This document shows positions 43,191 to 53,021 of a DNA stretch of 64,000 nucleotides, piece by piece (position 1 is the first letter of the stretch; each line of letters starts with the position of its first letter). This DNA is from Fusobacterium varium (GTDB lineage: Bacteria; Fusobacteriota; Fusobacteriia; Fusobacteriales; Fusobacteriaceae), in assembly GCA_002356455.1 (NCBI GenBank), contig AP017968.1, positions 682,001 to 746,000 of the forward strand, written 5' to 3'. Below the pieces are notes generated by a model, which saw nothing but the letters and a program-made list of their open reading frames with translations, had not been told where the DNA came from and ran no database searches. Both the position numbers and the translations under genes were made by a program.

Positions 43191-43795
43191 TGGATATTTC
43201 AGTATATAATTTAAAGAAAAAATTTCAGGATTTATTGATGCCATTATGCAGAAAATTGAACTCTATGGGGACAACTCCTAACCAGATAACTATTGGAACT
43301 ATGATTTTAAGCATTGTATTTTCTATGATTTTTTATGTGTTTTCAAAATACAGATGGTTGTTTTTGACAGTTCCAATGTTTTTTTTAATAAGAATGGCCC
43401 TTAATGCATTAGATGGGATGATTGCCAGCAGATTTGACAAAAAAACAAATTTAGGTGTTTTTCTCAATGAGATTGGAGATATAATTGCAGATACAGTTTT
43501 TTTCCTATGCTTTTTTTCTGCTATAAGTATCAATACTGTATTAACTATATTATTTGTGTTTTTAGGAATATTATCAGAGTATACTGGAGTGACTGCTATA
43601 CAAATTGATGGAAAAAGACATTATGAAGGACCAATGGGGAAAAGTGACAGAGCCTTTTTTATAAGTATACTGTCAATTTTTATATATTTAGGAATAAGTA
43701 ATAAATATATAAACTATCTTATATATTTAGGTATATTTTTATTAGTTATTACTATATATAATAGGATAAAGGGAACTTTAAATAATATTGCATAG
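43190..43795 (+). CDS. CDP-alcohol phosphatidyltransferase family protein
   Basis: 201 residues, about five or six membrane helices. The signature DGMIASR-x7-G-x3-N-x3-D (residues about 70-95) is the CDP-alcohol phosphotransferase motif, with Asn in place of the third Asp; I believe this is seen in a subfamily with a 'LNExGD' ending. Such enzymes move a phosphatidyl group from CDP-diacylglycerol to an alcohol (glycerol-3-phosphate, serine, inositol). The acceptor is unknown. Followed by a CdsA-type gene that would supply CDP-diacylglycerol. Confidence 0.85.
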   Translation: MDISVYNLKKKFQDLLMPLCRKLNSMGTTPNQITIGTMILSIVFSMIFYVFSKYRWLFLTVPMFFLIRMALNALDGMIASRFDKKTNLGVFLNEIGDIIADTVFFLCFFSAISINTVLTILFVFLGILSEYTGVTAIQIDGKRHYEGPMGKSDRAFFISILSIFIYLGISNKYINYLIYLGIFLLVITIYNRIKGTLNNIA

Positions 43796-43811
43796 AGGAG
43801 GAAAAAATGAT

Positions 43812-44669
43812 ATGAATATTTTTCAGAAAATTCCTATACTTGTTTTTTTCTTTTTTACAGCAGTAGGAGCATATATATTTGTATATTTATTAAAAAATAA
43901 ATTCAGCAAAGAAAGATATAAAAATCTATGTCAGAGAATAAAAACATGGCTGGTAATAATTGGTTTTTTTTATCTGGGAAGTATAAATAAAGTATCAATG
44001 ATTGTTTTATTCATTTTAATATCTTATTTGTCATTAATAGAATTTTTAAAATTATTTGATGTAAAAATAACTTTTAAAATAAAAATGATATGTATATTAA
44101 TAATAGGAAGTAATTATTTTCTAATATATCAGAAAATGATTTATGTTTTTTATTTTTTTATTCCAGCTATAATATTATTAATTAGTATATTTCTCAGAAA
44201 AGGGAAAAAAATAATTTTAAGTCTACTTTTCAGTGTTTATCTTATAAGCTTCATTTCATATCTTGTAAACATAGAAACTGGAATTTCATTAATTTTAGCC
44301 TGGATTATACTTATCGAACTGAATGATGTTTACCAATATATAACTGGGAATATTTTTGGCAAAAGAAAAATAGCTCCAAAAATCAGTCCAAATAAAACTT
44401 TAGAAGGCGTAGTTGGCGGAATAATAATGACAACAGCAACCATATTCTTTTTAAATATGGCTTATGAGTATAAAATTAATATTTGGATGGGACCAATAAT
44501 AGCTGTACTTGGATTTTTGGGAGATATTTCAATTTCATATTTTAAAAGAAAAACAAATAAAAAAGATTCAGGAACTATACTTGCAGGTCATGGAGGAATA
44601 CTTGACCGTGTTGATAGTTTGGTTTTTAATTCTCCTGTTATTTTATTGATGACATTATATTTAAACTAA
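43812..44669 (+). CDS. cdsA: Phosphatidate cytidylyltransferase (CdsA-like)
   Basis: 285 residues from ATG 43812 (AGGAGG upstream). Seven or more membrane helices. The signature near the C-terminus is SPNKTLEGVVGG ... GDISISYFKRK ... KDSG ... GHGGILDRVDS, matching CdsA. It makes CDP-diacylglycerol from CTP and phosphatidate in the inner membrane. Its place behind a CDP-alcohol transferase suggests a dedicated second copy, with the housekeeping cdsA elsewhere (inference). Last gene of the lipid operon. Confidence 0.88.
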   Translation: MNIFQKIPILVFFFFTAVGAYIFVYLLKNKFSKERYKNLCQRIKTWLVIIGFFYLGSINKVSMIVLFILISYLSLIEFLKLFDVKITFKIKMICILIIGSNYFLIYQKMIYVFYFFIPAIILLISIFLRKGKKIILSLLFSVYLISFISYLVNIETGISLILAWIILIELNDVYQYITGNIFGKRKIAPKISPNKTLEGVVGGIIMTTATIFFLNMAYEYKINIWMGPIIAVLGFLGDISISYFKRKTNKKDSGTILAGHGGILDRVDSLVFNSPVILLMTLYLN

Positions 44670-44991
44670 ATACTTTAATTTGAAGAAGCTTGTTGAATAT
44701 TTAAAAATAGAAATTAAACAGCAGATATTTCTATAAAAATTTTTAAAATATGTTCTTTCTTTATAAATGCTTCTTTTTTATTTTGTAAAGTCTGAAGGTG
44801 CTGATTTAGTAAAAAATGATGGAAAAAACAAGGTTAATAAATGTTTAATTATAGTTGCGGAAAAATTATCTGTAAATATATATAGGATAATGTTTATTTA
44901 TTTGAAATTTTGAAGTATAATAGAAACAGGAAAATCAATACTTGTCTATTTGGGTAAATGAGCAAATTACTATAAAACACAGGGGGTAAAA
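44670..44991. other. Intergenic stretch with a possible decayed IS110-type tail
   Basis: AT-rich, no intact gene. In one frame (about 44776-44913) it reads VKSEGADLVKNDGKNK followed by VNKCLIIVAEKLSVNIYRIM, which recalls the end of IS110-family transposases (KKA-x-VA-x-A-x-K-L-x-x-IY). No start and nothing upstream, so at most a remnant. The possible promoter of the next operon overlaps its end. Confidence 0.25.
44893..44921 (+). promoter_or_regulatory. Possible promoter of the YehI-type operon
   Basis: TATAAT at 44916-44921 with TTTATT 17 bases upstream. The -10 is perfect, the -35 poor, which would suit an activated or weak promoter. The leader is about 65 bases; AGGGGG precedes the ATG. 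Confidence 0.4.
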
Positions 44992-47900
44992 ATGGCAAAA
45001 AGAGAAGCAGCAGAAATTATTATGAGAAATGTATATTCTTATAAAGAACCTCAATTGAGAGAACAGCTTGAAAGTTACATATTAGGAGAAACAAACACAG
45101 CTCCATCAGGTAATGATTTAAGACAAAAAATTTCTATGTATCAAGCATATGGTTTTGACCAGTTAGGGTGTTTTGATGAGAATAAAAATTTTATAGATAA
45201 TGAAGATGGAGAGGTATTAAAAAGATACACAGAATTGCTGTATAAGGAATGCCCAGATAAACTAAGTACTCAGTTTCAGCTTTTTAGTGGAAAATATAGT
45301 CTTTATAAAAACTTGGGATTCAGCAAGGCATTTATAAAAGAAGATTTTCAAAAAACTCTTTTGTATACTACAAGATATTGGTGGCAGACAGAAAAAGAAT
45401 CAGTAAATAAATTTATTGAAAATTATAAAGAAATTGCTAATGAATATATAGATGAGTATGATAAAGTAAATGGAAATGCAGCTTTTGCAGCAGGAATAAT
45501 TCTTATAACAAAATTAACAAATGAGAATGAAAGCAGTCCAATGGAAAAAATAGGTAATATTTTCTTTGGAAAAAAAGAAAAAATAGTAGAAAAACTGGAA
45601 AGATTTTTTTATAGTATTTTAAAGAAAAGACTGAAAGATAAAACTGTAAAAAGAATTTTAGAAAATGATATAAAAGATTCTCAAATAGATAAATATTATA
45701 ATGAATTTGCTCAGATAAAATTAGTTTTTACATCTGAAATGCATGAATCTATTTTAATTACCAAAATAATAAAAGAAGTAAAAATGGCTTCAAATATTAT
45801 TTTTCAAGGTGTAAGAATAGCAGCAATGGCAGAACCTGCAACATTCCTTTATGTACATAATAATGATGAACAGACAATGAAAAATATAGAAGAATTAAAG
45901 CTTTCTGATAAATATAAACTAGATTTCTGTTTAGAACGTATTTCAAATGACTATAGATATAATGAAAAATATTTTTATAAAACAATAGAAGAAAGTATGA
46001 AATTATCACCAGATTATGTTAAATCTATAATGAAAAGAGAGATAGATGAGGAAGATGTTATGGGAGGAATACTTCTTAGTCTTCTTATAAAAAATAACTA
46101 TATTGATGGAGCAGAGAAAAAAGAGTATCTAGGTAAAATTGAGAATATACTTATAAAATCATACAGTGAGATGTATACAAATCAAGATGTATATGGATAT
46201 GAATTCCCTGAAATAGGAATGGAAGACTTTGAGTTCTTAAGAGGTGAAAATGCAGCATTAAATGGGATAAAAATATCTGAAGTTGGAAATGCATATAAAT
46301 ATAGAACAAAAGCTAATAAGATAAACGTTTCAGCTCTTTCTTTAATAGAATATTCTACAGTGGCAAGGAATGCTGTTGGAGTAATTTTCAAGATAAAAGG
46401 ATATATAAGATATCTTTTCCATTTTATAATAAATTATAAATGCGTATGTCCTGTAAAAAATGAAAATATTTATGCAAGACTTTATGAAAAATTGGGAGTT
46501 TCCTTTGAAGATGTATGTCAGGGGTATCTTGATTATAGATTTAGAGAAGATGAAATAGAAAAAAAAGAATTTTTAGAATTTGCTCATAAATATGAAGCTG
46601 AGATATATGAATTATTAAAAAACAATTTTTTTGAAATAGAAGATTTGAAAAATTTTATTAATATTCTTTATAGGGAAAATAATGGTTTTAACTATGTAGA
46701 ACTTACTAATGTATTTGAAAAGAAAATAAAAAGTGTAACAAGTATGGTAGAAGATATGCTTAAATCTAAAGAAAATGAAGTACGTTCTAAAATAGAAGAA
46801 TTAGCTGGAGCTAAAAGTAAAATAACTGCTGATACTGCTATGCGTCTTATAAGAATATGGGATAATGATAAAATAGAAAAGGACTTGAAAGCAATGCAGG
46901 ATATTAGTAAAATGATAGAATATATAGAAAGTCTATATACTAAAACTAATGATAAAAATACTCCTTATGCTAAGGAAATAGATTATGCAAATGTGAGAAT
47001 AAAAGATTCAGAAGAAAAAATTTCTGAAAAAGTAATGAAATATTTTGTATCTGAATATATAGTTTTAAAAGATCTGTATATAATTAAAGGATGTAAAAAG
47101 ATACAGGAAATTGTAAATATTTATGATTTAAGACTTTTAATGAAGAATATCTTTGACATGTGGATTGCTGAAGGTTCAACTACAAAATATAGAAATTTAC
47201 TTCTACCTCTGGCTCTTGCAGCTGGTGAAGCTCAAATACCTATGATTAAAAAACAAATAGATTTTTGGGCAGATAACAGCAAACCCGGACTTGCAACCTT
47301 TGCTATTCAATCTTTGTGTATGAATGGAAGTAAAATGGCACTGCTTACAGTGGACAGTATGTCAAGAAAACATAAAAATAAAAGAGTAAAAAGAGCTGCT
47401 CTTGAAGCTATGGATATAGCAGCAGAAGCTATGGGAATGTCTAGAGATGAACTGGATGATATAATAGTTCCTGATTTAGGGTTTGGAAAAGATAGAACAA
47501 GAATATTCAGTTATGGAGAAAGAGAATTTAAAGCTGTATTAGATGATAAGATGGAAATAACACTTTTTGATAATACTGGAAAACAAATAAAATCTCTTCC
47601 AAAGGCATCAGCTAAGAATAATGATAATGAGGATATGGCAGCAGAATGTAAAGAAGAATTAAAAAATATAAAGAAACAGATAAAAACTGTTGTTGAATCT
47701 CAAAAGTTAAGGATAGCTAAAGCAGTTATAGTAGGAAGAAAATGGAGTATAGATAAATGGAAGGAACTGTTTATAGAAAATCCTATAATGAACAGCTTTG
47801 CAACAAAACTTGTATGGGAAGAGATAGATGATAAAGGAAATATTATAAAAACTTTCAGATACATGGAAGATGGAACTTTTAATACAGTGGATGAAGAAGA

Positions 47901-48402
47901 GTATGAATTAGAAAATGGAACATACATACTTCCATTACACCCTGCTGATATAGATGAGGAAGAGTTGGCAGCATGGACAGAACAACTAGAAGATTATGAA
48001 ATAATACAGCCAGTAGATCAATTGAATATTCCAGTATATACTTTAAAAGATGAGGAACTTGAAGAAAAAGAGATAACAGAGTTCAAAACAAAGAAAATTT
48101 ATGCTTCAACTTTTAAAAGTGCAGCTAATAAACTTGGTTTTAATATGGAATTTGCTGAATATGGAGAATGCTGCGGATGTACTTTTATAGATGAATCAAG
48201 TAATATAAAGATGTTTATATCTACTAATAATTTCTATTCAGGGGATTATAGTACAATTATCAACATACTTAAAATAAGTTTTATTTCAAGAGAAAGCAAC
48301 AATGAAATAGTTCTTAGAAAAGTACCTAAAAAACTTATTAGTCTTGCATATCTTGCAGGGAATATGATAACAGAAAAAGCTATTGAAAACAGGGAGGAGT
48401 AG
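44992..48402 (+). CDS. yehI: DUF4132 (MolR/YehI-like) large protein
   Basis: 1136 residues, cytosolic, mainly helical. The C-terminal ~250 residues match DUF4132: FIENPIMNSFATKLVWEE, FRYMEDGTF, LPLHPADIDEEELAAW and DYEIIQPVDQLNIPVY. The N-terminal 800 residues probably form helical repeats; an Ala-rich HEAT-like segment is near 740-820. E. coli YehI and MolR share this domain; function unknown. First gene of a five-gene set with the same order as E. coli yehI-yehL-yehM-yehP-yehQ. The next gene starts two bases after its stop. Confidence 0.85.
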   Translation: MAKREAAEIIMRNVYSYKEPQLREQLESYILGETNTAPSGNDLRQKISMYQAYGFDQLGCFDENKNFIDNEDGEVLKRYTELLYKECPDKLSTQFQLFSGKYSLYKNLGFSKAFIKEDFQKTLLYTTRYWWQTEKESVNKFIENYKEIANEYIDEYDKVNGNAAFAAGIILITKLTNENESSPMEKIGNIFFGKKEKIVEKLERFFYSILKKRLKDKTVKRILENDIKDSQIDKYYNEFAQIKLVFTSEMHESILITKIIKEVKMASNIIFQGVRIAAMAEPATFLYVHNNDEQTMKNIEELKLSDKYKLDFCLERISNDYRYNEKYFYKTIEESMKLSPDYVKSIMKREIDEEDVMGGILLSLLIKNNYIDGAEKKEYLGKIENILIKSYSEMYTNQDVYGYEFPEIGMEDFEFLRGENAALNGIKISEVGNAYKYRTKANKINVSALSLIEYSTVARNAVGVIFKIKGYIRYLFHFIINYKCVCPVKNENIYARLYEKLGVSFEDVCQGYLDYRFREDEIEKKEFLEFAHKYEAEIYELLKNNFFEIEDLKNFINILYRENNGFNYVELTNVFEKKIKSVTSMVEDMLKSKENEVRSKIEELAGAKSKITADTAMRLIRIWDNDKIEKDLKAMQDISKMIEYIESLYTKTNDKNTPYAKEIDYANVRIKDSEEKISEKVMKYFVSEYIVLKDLYIIKGCKKIQEIVNIYDLRLLMKNIFDMWIAEGSTTKYRNLLLPLALAAGEAQIPMIKKQIDFWADNSKPGLATFAIQSLCMNGSKMALLTVDSMSRKHKNKRVKRAALEAMDIAAEAMGMSRDELDDIIVPDLGFGKDRTRIFSYGEREFKAVLDDKMEITLFDNTGKQIKSLPKASAKNNDNEDMAAECKEELKNIKKQIKTVVESQKLRIAKAVIVGRKWSIDKWKELFIENPIMNSFATKLVWEEIDDKGNIIKTFRYMEDGTFNTVDEEEYELENGTYILPLHPADIDEEELAAWTEQLEDYEIIQPVDQLNIPVYTLKDEELEEKEITEFKTKKIYASTFKSAANKLGFNMEFAEYGECCGCTFIDESSNIKMFISTNNFYSGDYSTIINILKISFISRESNNEIVLRKVPKKLISLAYLAGNMITEKAIENREE

Positions 48403-48404
48403 TT

Positions 48405-49517
48405 GTGGAAGTAAAAATTTTAAAACCTACTATGGAGATGAAATATGCTGAAGAATTAGAGGCATTGAGAAATACAGATACTGGAAAAAAACCAGAAAAC
48501 TGGCTTATGTCTCCAAAAGCAGTAAGAACATTTATCCTTGGAAGCGATAAAGCTATAGAGTATAATGGAAAAAAAGTAAAAATAACTAAAAAATTCTATG
48601 GAGATGATTCTCTAGTAGAAAGAAGTATAATTACTCTTGCAGGAAATAGAGGACTCATGCTTGTAGGAGATCCCGGAACGGCAAAAACTATGTTGAGTGA
48701 ACTTTTATCTGCTGCAATATGTGGAACAAGTACAAACACTATTCAGGGAACAGCAGGAACTACTGAAGATATGATAAAATATTCATGGAACTATGCAATG
48801 CTTTTAGCAAAAGGACCTGTAAGAGAAGCACTTGTTCCAGCACCTTTGTATATTGGAATGAAAGATGGAATAATAACTCGTTTTGAAGAAATCACTAGAT
48901 GTCCATTGGAAATGCAGGATAGTATGATAAGTGTAATGAGTGATAAAATGCTGAATATTCCAGAATTTGCAGAAGAACCAGTACTGTATGCAAGACCCGG
49001 ATTTAATGTGATAGCTACTGCTAATACTAGAGATAAAGGTATCAATGAGATGAGCAGTGCTTTGAAAAGAAGATTTAATTTTGAAACAGTTCTGCCAGTG
49101 AGCAGTGTAACTATAGAGGCTAAAATAATAGAGCAGGAATGTGAAAAAATGTTTAATGAGGCTAATATAGAAATGAAAATAGATCATAATGTTATTGAGG
49201 TACTGGCTTTGACTTTCAGAGAGTTAAGAGAAGGTATAACTTATGAAAATATTAAAGTAGATATACCATCATCAGTTATGAGTACAGCAGAAGCAGTATC
49301 AGTATATTTTCAGACTGCCATTGATTCATATTATTATAGTGACGGAAAAATAACTGCTGACAAACTTGTTCAAAATATAAAAGGAGCAGTAATCAAGGAA
49401 AATAGGGATGATTTATCAAAACTTAAGAATTATTTTGGAACTGTTGTGAAAAAAAGAGCAGAAAAAGAGGGGTCATTATGGATAGATTATTACGAGGCGA
49501 GAAACAACTTGAAATAA
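48405..49517 (+). CDS. yehL: MoxR-type AAA+ ATPase (YehL-like)
   Basis: 370 residues from GTG 48405, with GGGAGGAG upstream. Walker A GDPGTAKT (88-95), Walker B-like FEEITRC (161-167), sensor 1 IATANTRD (204-211) and LKRRF (221-225), as in MoxR ATPases. MoxR proteins act as chaperone-like remodellers with VWA-domain partners, here the gene at 51912. Cytosolic hexamer expected. Overlaps the next gene by 40 bp. Confidence 0.92.
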   Translation: MEVKILKPTMEMKYAEELEALRNTDTGKKPENWLMSPKAVRTFILGSDKAIEYNGKKVKITKKFYGDDSLVERSIITLAGNRGLMLVGDPGTAKTMLSELLSAAICGTSTNTIQGTAGTTEDMIKYSWNYAMLLAKGPVREALVPAPLYIGMKDGIITRFEEITRCPLEMQDSMISVMSDKMLNIPEFAEEPVLYARPGFNVIATANTRDKGINEMSSALKRRFNFETVLPVSSVTIEAKIIEQECEKMFNEANIEMKIDHNVIEVLALTFRELREGITYENIKVDIPSSVMSTAEAVSVYFQTAIDSYYYSDGKITADKLVQNIKGAVIKENRDDLSKLKNYFGTVVKKRAEKEGSLWIDYYEARNNLK

Positions 49518-51922
49518 ATGAAGAAATAAAAAAAATAGATGAGCTTTTTAAAAAAAGTTATGATTTATCTTCAAATTTCATACTGTTTCCAGTGAGACAT
49601 CATAGTCCAGTCTGTTCTTTTCATTTGGAAAAAGTGATAGAAGAGTATCAGCCAGAAGCTATATTGATAGAGGGGCCTAAAAATGCAGGGCATTTAATAG
49701 AATATGCAGTATCAGATAAAACAAAGACACCTTTCTGTATATATCTAAGTTATGATGACAAATCAGGAAAAATAAATGAAGAAAAAGGTAAATATAGAGC
49801 ATTTTATCCTTTCCTTGACTATTCTCCTGAATTAACTGCATTGAGAAAAGGAGCAGAAAAAGGAATACAATGTGAATTTATTGATCTTAGCTATGGGGAA
49901 AAACTTTTAAATACTCCCAACCCAGAACAGAAAAATGTAGAGAATTATGAAGATGACAGAGTATTTTTGCAAAGCAGCTATTATAAAATGCTTGTAGAAA
50001 AAATGGGTTGTAAAAATTTTAATGAACTCTGGGAGATGCTTTTTGAGATAGAAGGATTTCATACAGAAACTGAAAGTTTTTTAAAAAGTTTGTTTTACTA
50101 TTGTTATTACAGCAGAGAAAATACTCCTGAGGATGAATTAATTTATCAGGGAGATATAATCAGAGAATATTATATGGCTGAAAATATTCGAAAAGCTATG
50201 AAAAAATATAAAAAAGTTTTAGTAGTAACTGGTGGAATACATACAATAGAACTTGTAAATCTTATTACTGCAGAAAAACTTCCTTTATTTAAAATAGAAA
50301 AAATAAAGGAAGAAGATTCACCAAGTTACCTTATGCCTTATTCTTTTGAAGAATCTGATAGAAATTCAGGATATGAATCAGGAATGGTATTTCCATTTTT
50401 TTATCAAAAGGTATGGGAAAATATAAATAAAAATAGAAAAAAACCTTTTGAAGAATCGGTCTTGCATTTTATTATTAATACTGCAGGGGCTGTAAGAAAA
50501 AAACAGCCTCTTTCAATTGCTGATGAAATGCAGTCATACTATATGGCTAGAGGATTAGGAGAACTTAGAGAAAAAAAAGAATGCGGAGTGTTTGAACTGA
50601 TAGATGGGGTTAAAGCATCTTTTGTAAAGGGAGAAATAAATTCATATCATCAGCCAGCATTAAAAAACCTCTACAGGCTTCTTACTGGAATGGAAATGGG
50701 AAGTATAGACCCAGATTGTGGAGTGCCTCCTTTAGTGAATGATTTTTTTGTGAAATGCAAAAAATTTAAAATAGCTACAACAGTGAGTATGAAAAAAGAA
50801 ACTAAGTTAGATGTATATAATAATGAAAGTCATAGAGAGAAAAGTAGATTTTTTCATCAAATGAATTTTTTAGAAACAGATTTTTGCCACTATCTTAGAG
50901 GACAGGATTCTAATACTGGAAAAGGAAGGATACTTCTCAGAGAAACATGGGAATATAGATTTTTTCCAGGAGTACAGGTAGCTCTTATCACAAATTCAGC
51001 ATATGGTGGAACAGTGGAAGAAGCATGTCTTGCTCTAATAATAAAAGGAATATCAGCTGAACATAGTAATGCAAGAGAGCTTTCGGAAAAACTTTTACAG
51101 GCAAATCGTATGGGATTAAACAGTGTATATGGTATTATTTTTGAAAAATTGATGGATATAATAGGTAATGACATGGATTTTTTAAGTGTATCTGATTGTT
51201 TTAAAAATCTTTGTGAAGTTAAAACTTATAATACAAGTTTTACGGGAATAGATATACCAATGCTAGATAAAGTGATAGAATTAAACTTAAATCGTATGCT
51301 TACATTGATTTATACTATTATAAATTCTAAAAAAGAAGATGAAGATAATATTTGTGATGGAATAAAGTTTCTGTATACTTATTTTATAGATAGCTTAAAT
51401 AGAGAAGAGGAAGAGGCTTTTATTCAAAGTATGTTTTCAATATATGAAGATAACAATGCCAATACAGCTCTTTCTGGAGCAGGAAGTGCAGTTCTTTTTA
51501 AGAAAGGAAGAATATCTTTAGAAGAAGCTATGGCTAAATTTAATTCTTATCTCAATGGATCTGATATTTCTAAAAAAATGTCAGCATCTTTTTTAAAAGG
51601 ATTTTTTAAGATAGCTAAAGATATAGTTTTTGTAGATGACAGAATGCTCCATTCTTTAGATGAAATATTGAAAGATACTGATGGAGATTTATTTTTAGAA
51701 ATACTACCAGATTTAAGATTTGCATTCACATATTTTCTGCCTTTTGAAACTGATAAAATTGCTAAACAGGTGTCTTCATTTTATGATATTTCAGGAGAAT
51801 CACTATTATATGGAGATGTCTTTGATCAAAAACAAATGGAAAAAGCAGCTGATGTAGATAAATATTGTGCTGAAAAACTGGATGAGTGGCTTTTAATAAA
51901 GGGGGAAGAAAATGGAAGATAA
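49478..51922 (+). CDS. yehM: DUF5682 protein (YehM-like)
   Basis: 814 residues. The N-terminal part has LFPVRHHSPVCSFHL, ILIEGPKNAGHLI and, near 255, VLVVTGGIHTIEL; these G-P/H signatures are the hallmark of DUF5682 and resemble TraB/erythromycin-esterase-type proteins, which would suggest a hydrolase (inference). The second half is helical. E. coli YehM is the counterpart in the same gene order. ATG 49478 lies inside the MoxR gene with GAGGGG upstream; its end overlaps the VWA gene by 11 bp. Confidence 0.85.
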   Translation: MDRLLRGEKQLEINEEIKKIDELFKKSYDLSSNFILFPVRHHSPVCSFHLEKVIEEYQPEAILIEGPKNAGHLIEYAVSDKTKTPFCIYLSYDDKSGKINEEKGKYRAFYPFLDYSPELTALRKGAEKGIQCEFIDLSYGEKLLNTPNPEQKNVENYEDDRVFLQSSYYKMLVEKMGCKNFNELWEMLFEIEGFHTETESFLKSLFYYCYYSRENTPEDELIYQGDIIREYYMAENIRKAMKKYKKVLVVTGGIHTIELVNLITAEKLPLFKIEKIKEEDSPSYLMPYSFEESDRNSGYESGMVFPFFYQKVWENINKNRKKPFEESVLHFIINTAGAVRKKQPLSIADEMQSYYMARGLGELREKKECGVFELIDGVKASFVKGEINSYHQPALKNLYRLLTGMEMGSIDPDCGVPPLVNDFFVKCKKFKIATTVSMKKETKLDVYNNESHREKSRFFHQMNFLETDFCHYLRGQDSNTGKGRILLRETWEYRFFPGVQVALITNSAYGGTVEEACLALIIKGISAEHSNARELSEKLLQANRMGLNSVYGIIFEKLMDIIGNDMDFLSVSDCFKNLCEVKTYNTSFTGIDIPMLDKVIELNLNRMLTLIYTIINSKKEDEDNICDGIKFLYTYFIDSLNREEEEAFIQSMFSIYEDNNANTALSGAGSAVLFKKGRISLEEAMAKFNSYLNGSDISKKMSASFLKGFFKIAKDIVFVDDRMLHSLDEILKDTDGDLFLEILPDLRFAFTYFLPFETDKIAKQVSSFYDISGESLLYGDVFDQKQMEKAADVDKYCAEKLDEWLLIKGEENGR

Positions 51923-53021
51923 AAAAACACTTAATAAGTGGAGACTTGTTCTGGGAGAATTTGCTCAGGAAAATATGAGTCTTGACCCTCAATATGCCAC
52001 TATGGATTCTGTCCTTGATTTTCTTTATTCAAGAGAATATTCAGAAGAACAGGGAATACGTAAGGATGGAGGAAGGGGAGCTTCAAGTCTTACTGTACCA
52101 GAATGGATAGGAAAAGTAAGGGAACTTTTTCCAGAAGAAACAGTAGAAATAATGCAAAAACAGGCAATTTCTAAATATAATCTGACAGAACTTCTTACTG
52201 ATGAAAAGATTCTAAAACAGATGCAGCCTGATATGGAACTATTAAAAAATATATTGGCATTTAAAAAAATGATGAGTCCTCAGGTACTGCAAACAGCTAG
52301 AAATATAATAGGAGAAGTAGTTAAAGAGATTGAAGAGCAATTAAGAAAAGAGATAGTAGAAGCTTTTCATGGAAAGAAAAATCCATATAAAAGTGGAGTA
52401 CTCCGTACAATGAGAAATTTCGATTTTAAAAAAACTGTAAGAAGAAATTTAAAAAATTATGATATGGAGAGAAAGGTTCTTATTCCCTCAAGACTGTATT
52501 TTTCTTCTCGTATAAAAAAACAAAATGAATATCATATAATAATAGTAGTAGATCAAAGCGGAAGTATGGTATCTTCTGTAATTTATAGTGCTGTTATGGC
52601 TGGTATATTTTCTAAACTATCTATGATAGATACAAAATTGATTGTATTTGATACAAGTGTTGTGGATCTCACTGATTATGTGAGTGATCCTGTGGAAACA
52701 CTTTTAAGTGTACAGCTGGGAGGGGGAACAGATATATCAAAAGCTCTTGATTATGCTGCTTCTAAAATAACTCAGCCGCAAAAAACAATAGTTGTATTGG
52801 TAAGTGACCTTTATGATGGGTATGATTACAGGCAAATGTATAAAAGAGTTTTTGATATCATAGAAACAGGTGCAAGAATGTTTGTACTTCCTGCTTTGGA
52901 TTATAATGCACAAGGTAGTTATGATAAAAATGCTGCTCAGAAAATGGCAAATTTAGGTGCTGATGTAGCAGCTATAACACCAAAGGAGTTGGCACAATGG
53001 ATAGCAAAAATAGTATTATAA
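51912..53021 (+). CDS. yehP: VWA-domain protein, CoxE-like (YehP-like)
   Basis: 369 residues. The N-terminal ~200 residues are helical; the C-terminal VWA domain has the MIDAS motif DQSGSM (214-219), the Thr in GGGTDIS and the Asp in VSDLYDG, so the metal site is complete. VWA proteins of this kind pair with MoxR ATPases to bring a target to the AAA+ ring. GGGGGAAGAA lies ahead of the ATG. It overlaps both neighbours. Confidence 0.92.
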   Translation: MEDKKTLNKWRLVLGEFAQENMSLDPQYATMDSVLDFLYSREYSEEQGIRKDGGRGASSLTVPEWIGKVRELFPEETVEIMQKQAISKYNLTELLTDEKILKQMQPDMELLKNILAFKKMMSPQVLQTARNIIGEVVKEIEEQLRKEIVEAFHGKKNPYKSGVLRTMRNFDFKKTVRRNLKNYDMERKVLIPSRLYFSSRIKKQNEYHIIIVVDQSGSMVSSVIYSAVMAGIFSKLSMIDTKLIVFDTSVVDLTDYVSDPVETLLSVQLGGGTDISKALDYAASKITQPQKTIVVLVSDLYDGYDYRQMYKRVFDIIETGARMFVLPALDYNAQGSYDKNAAQKMANLGADVAAITPKELAQWIAKIVL

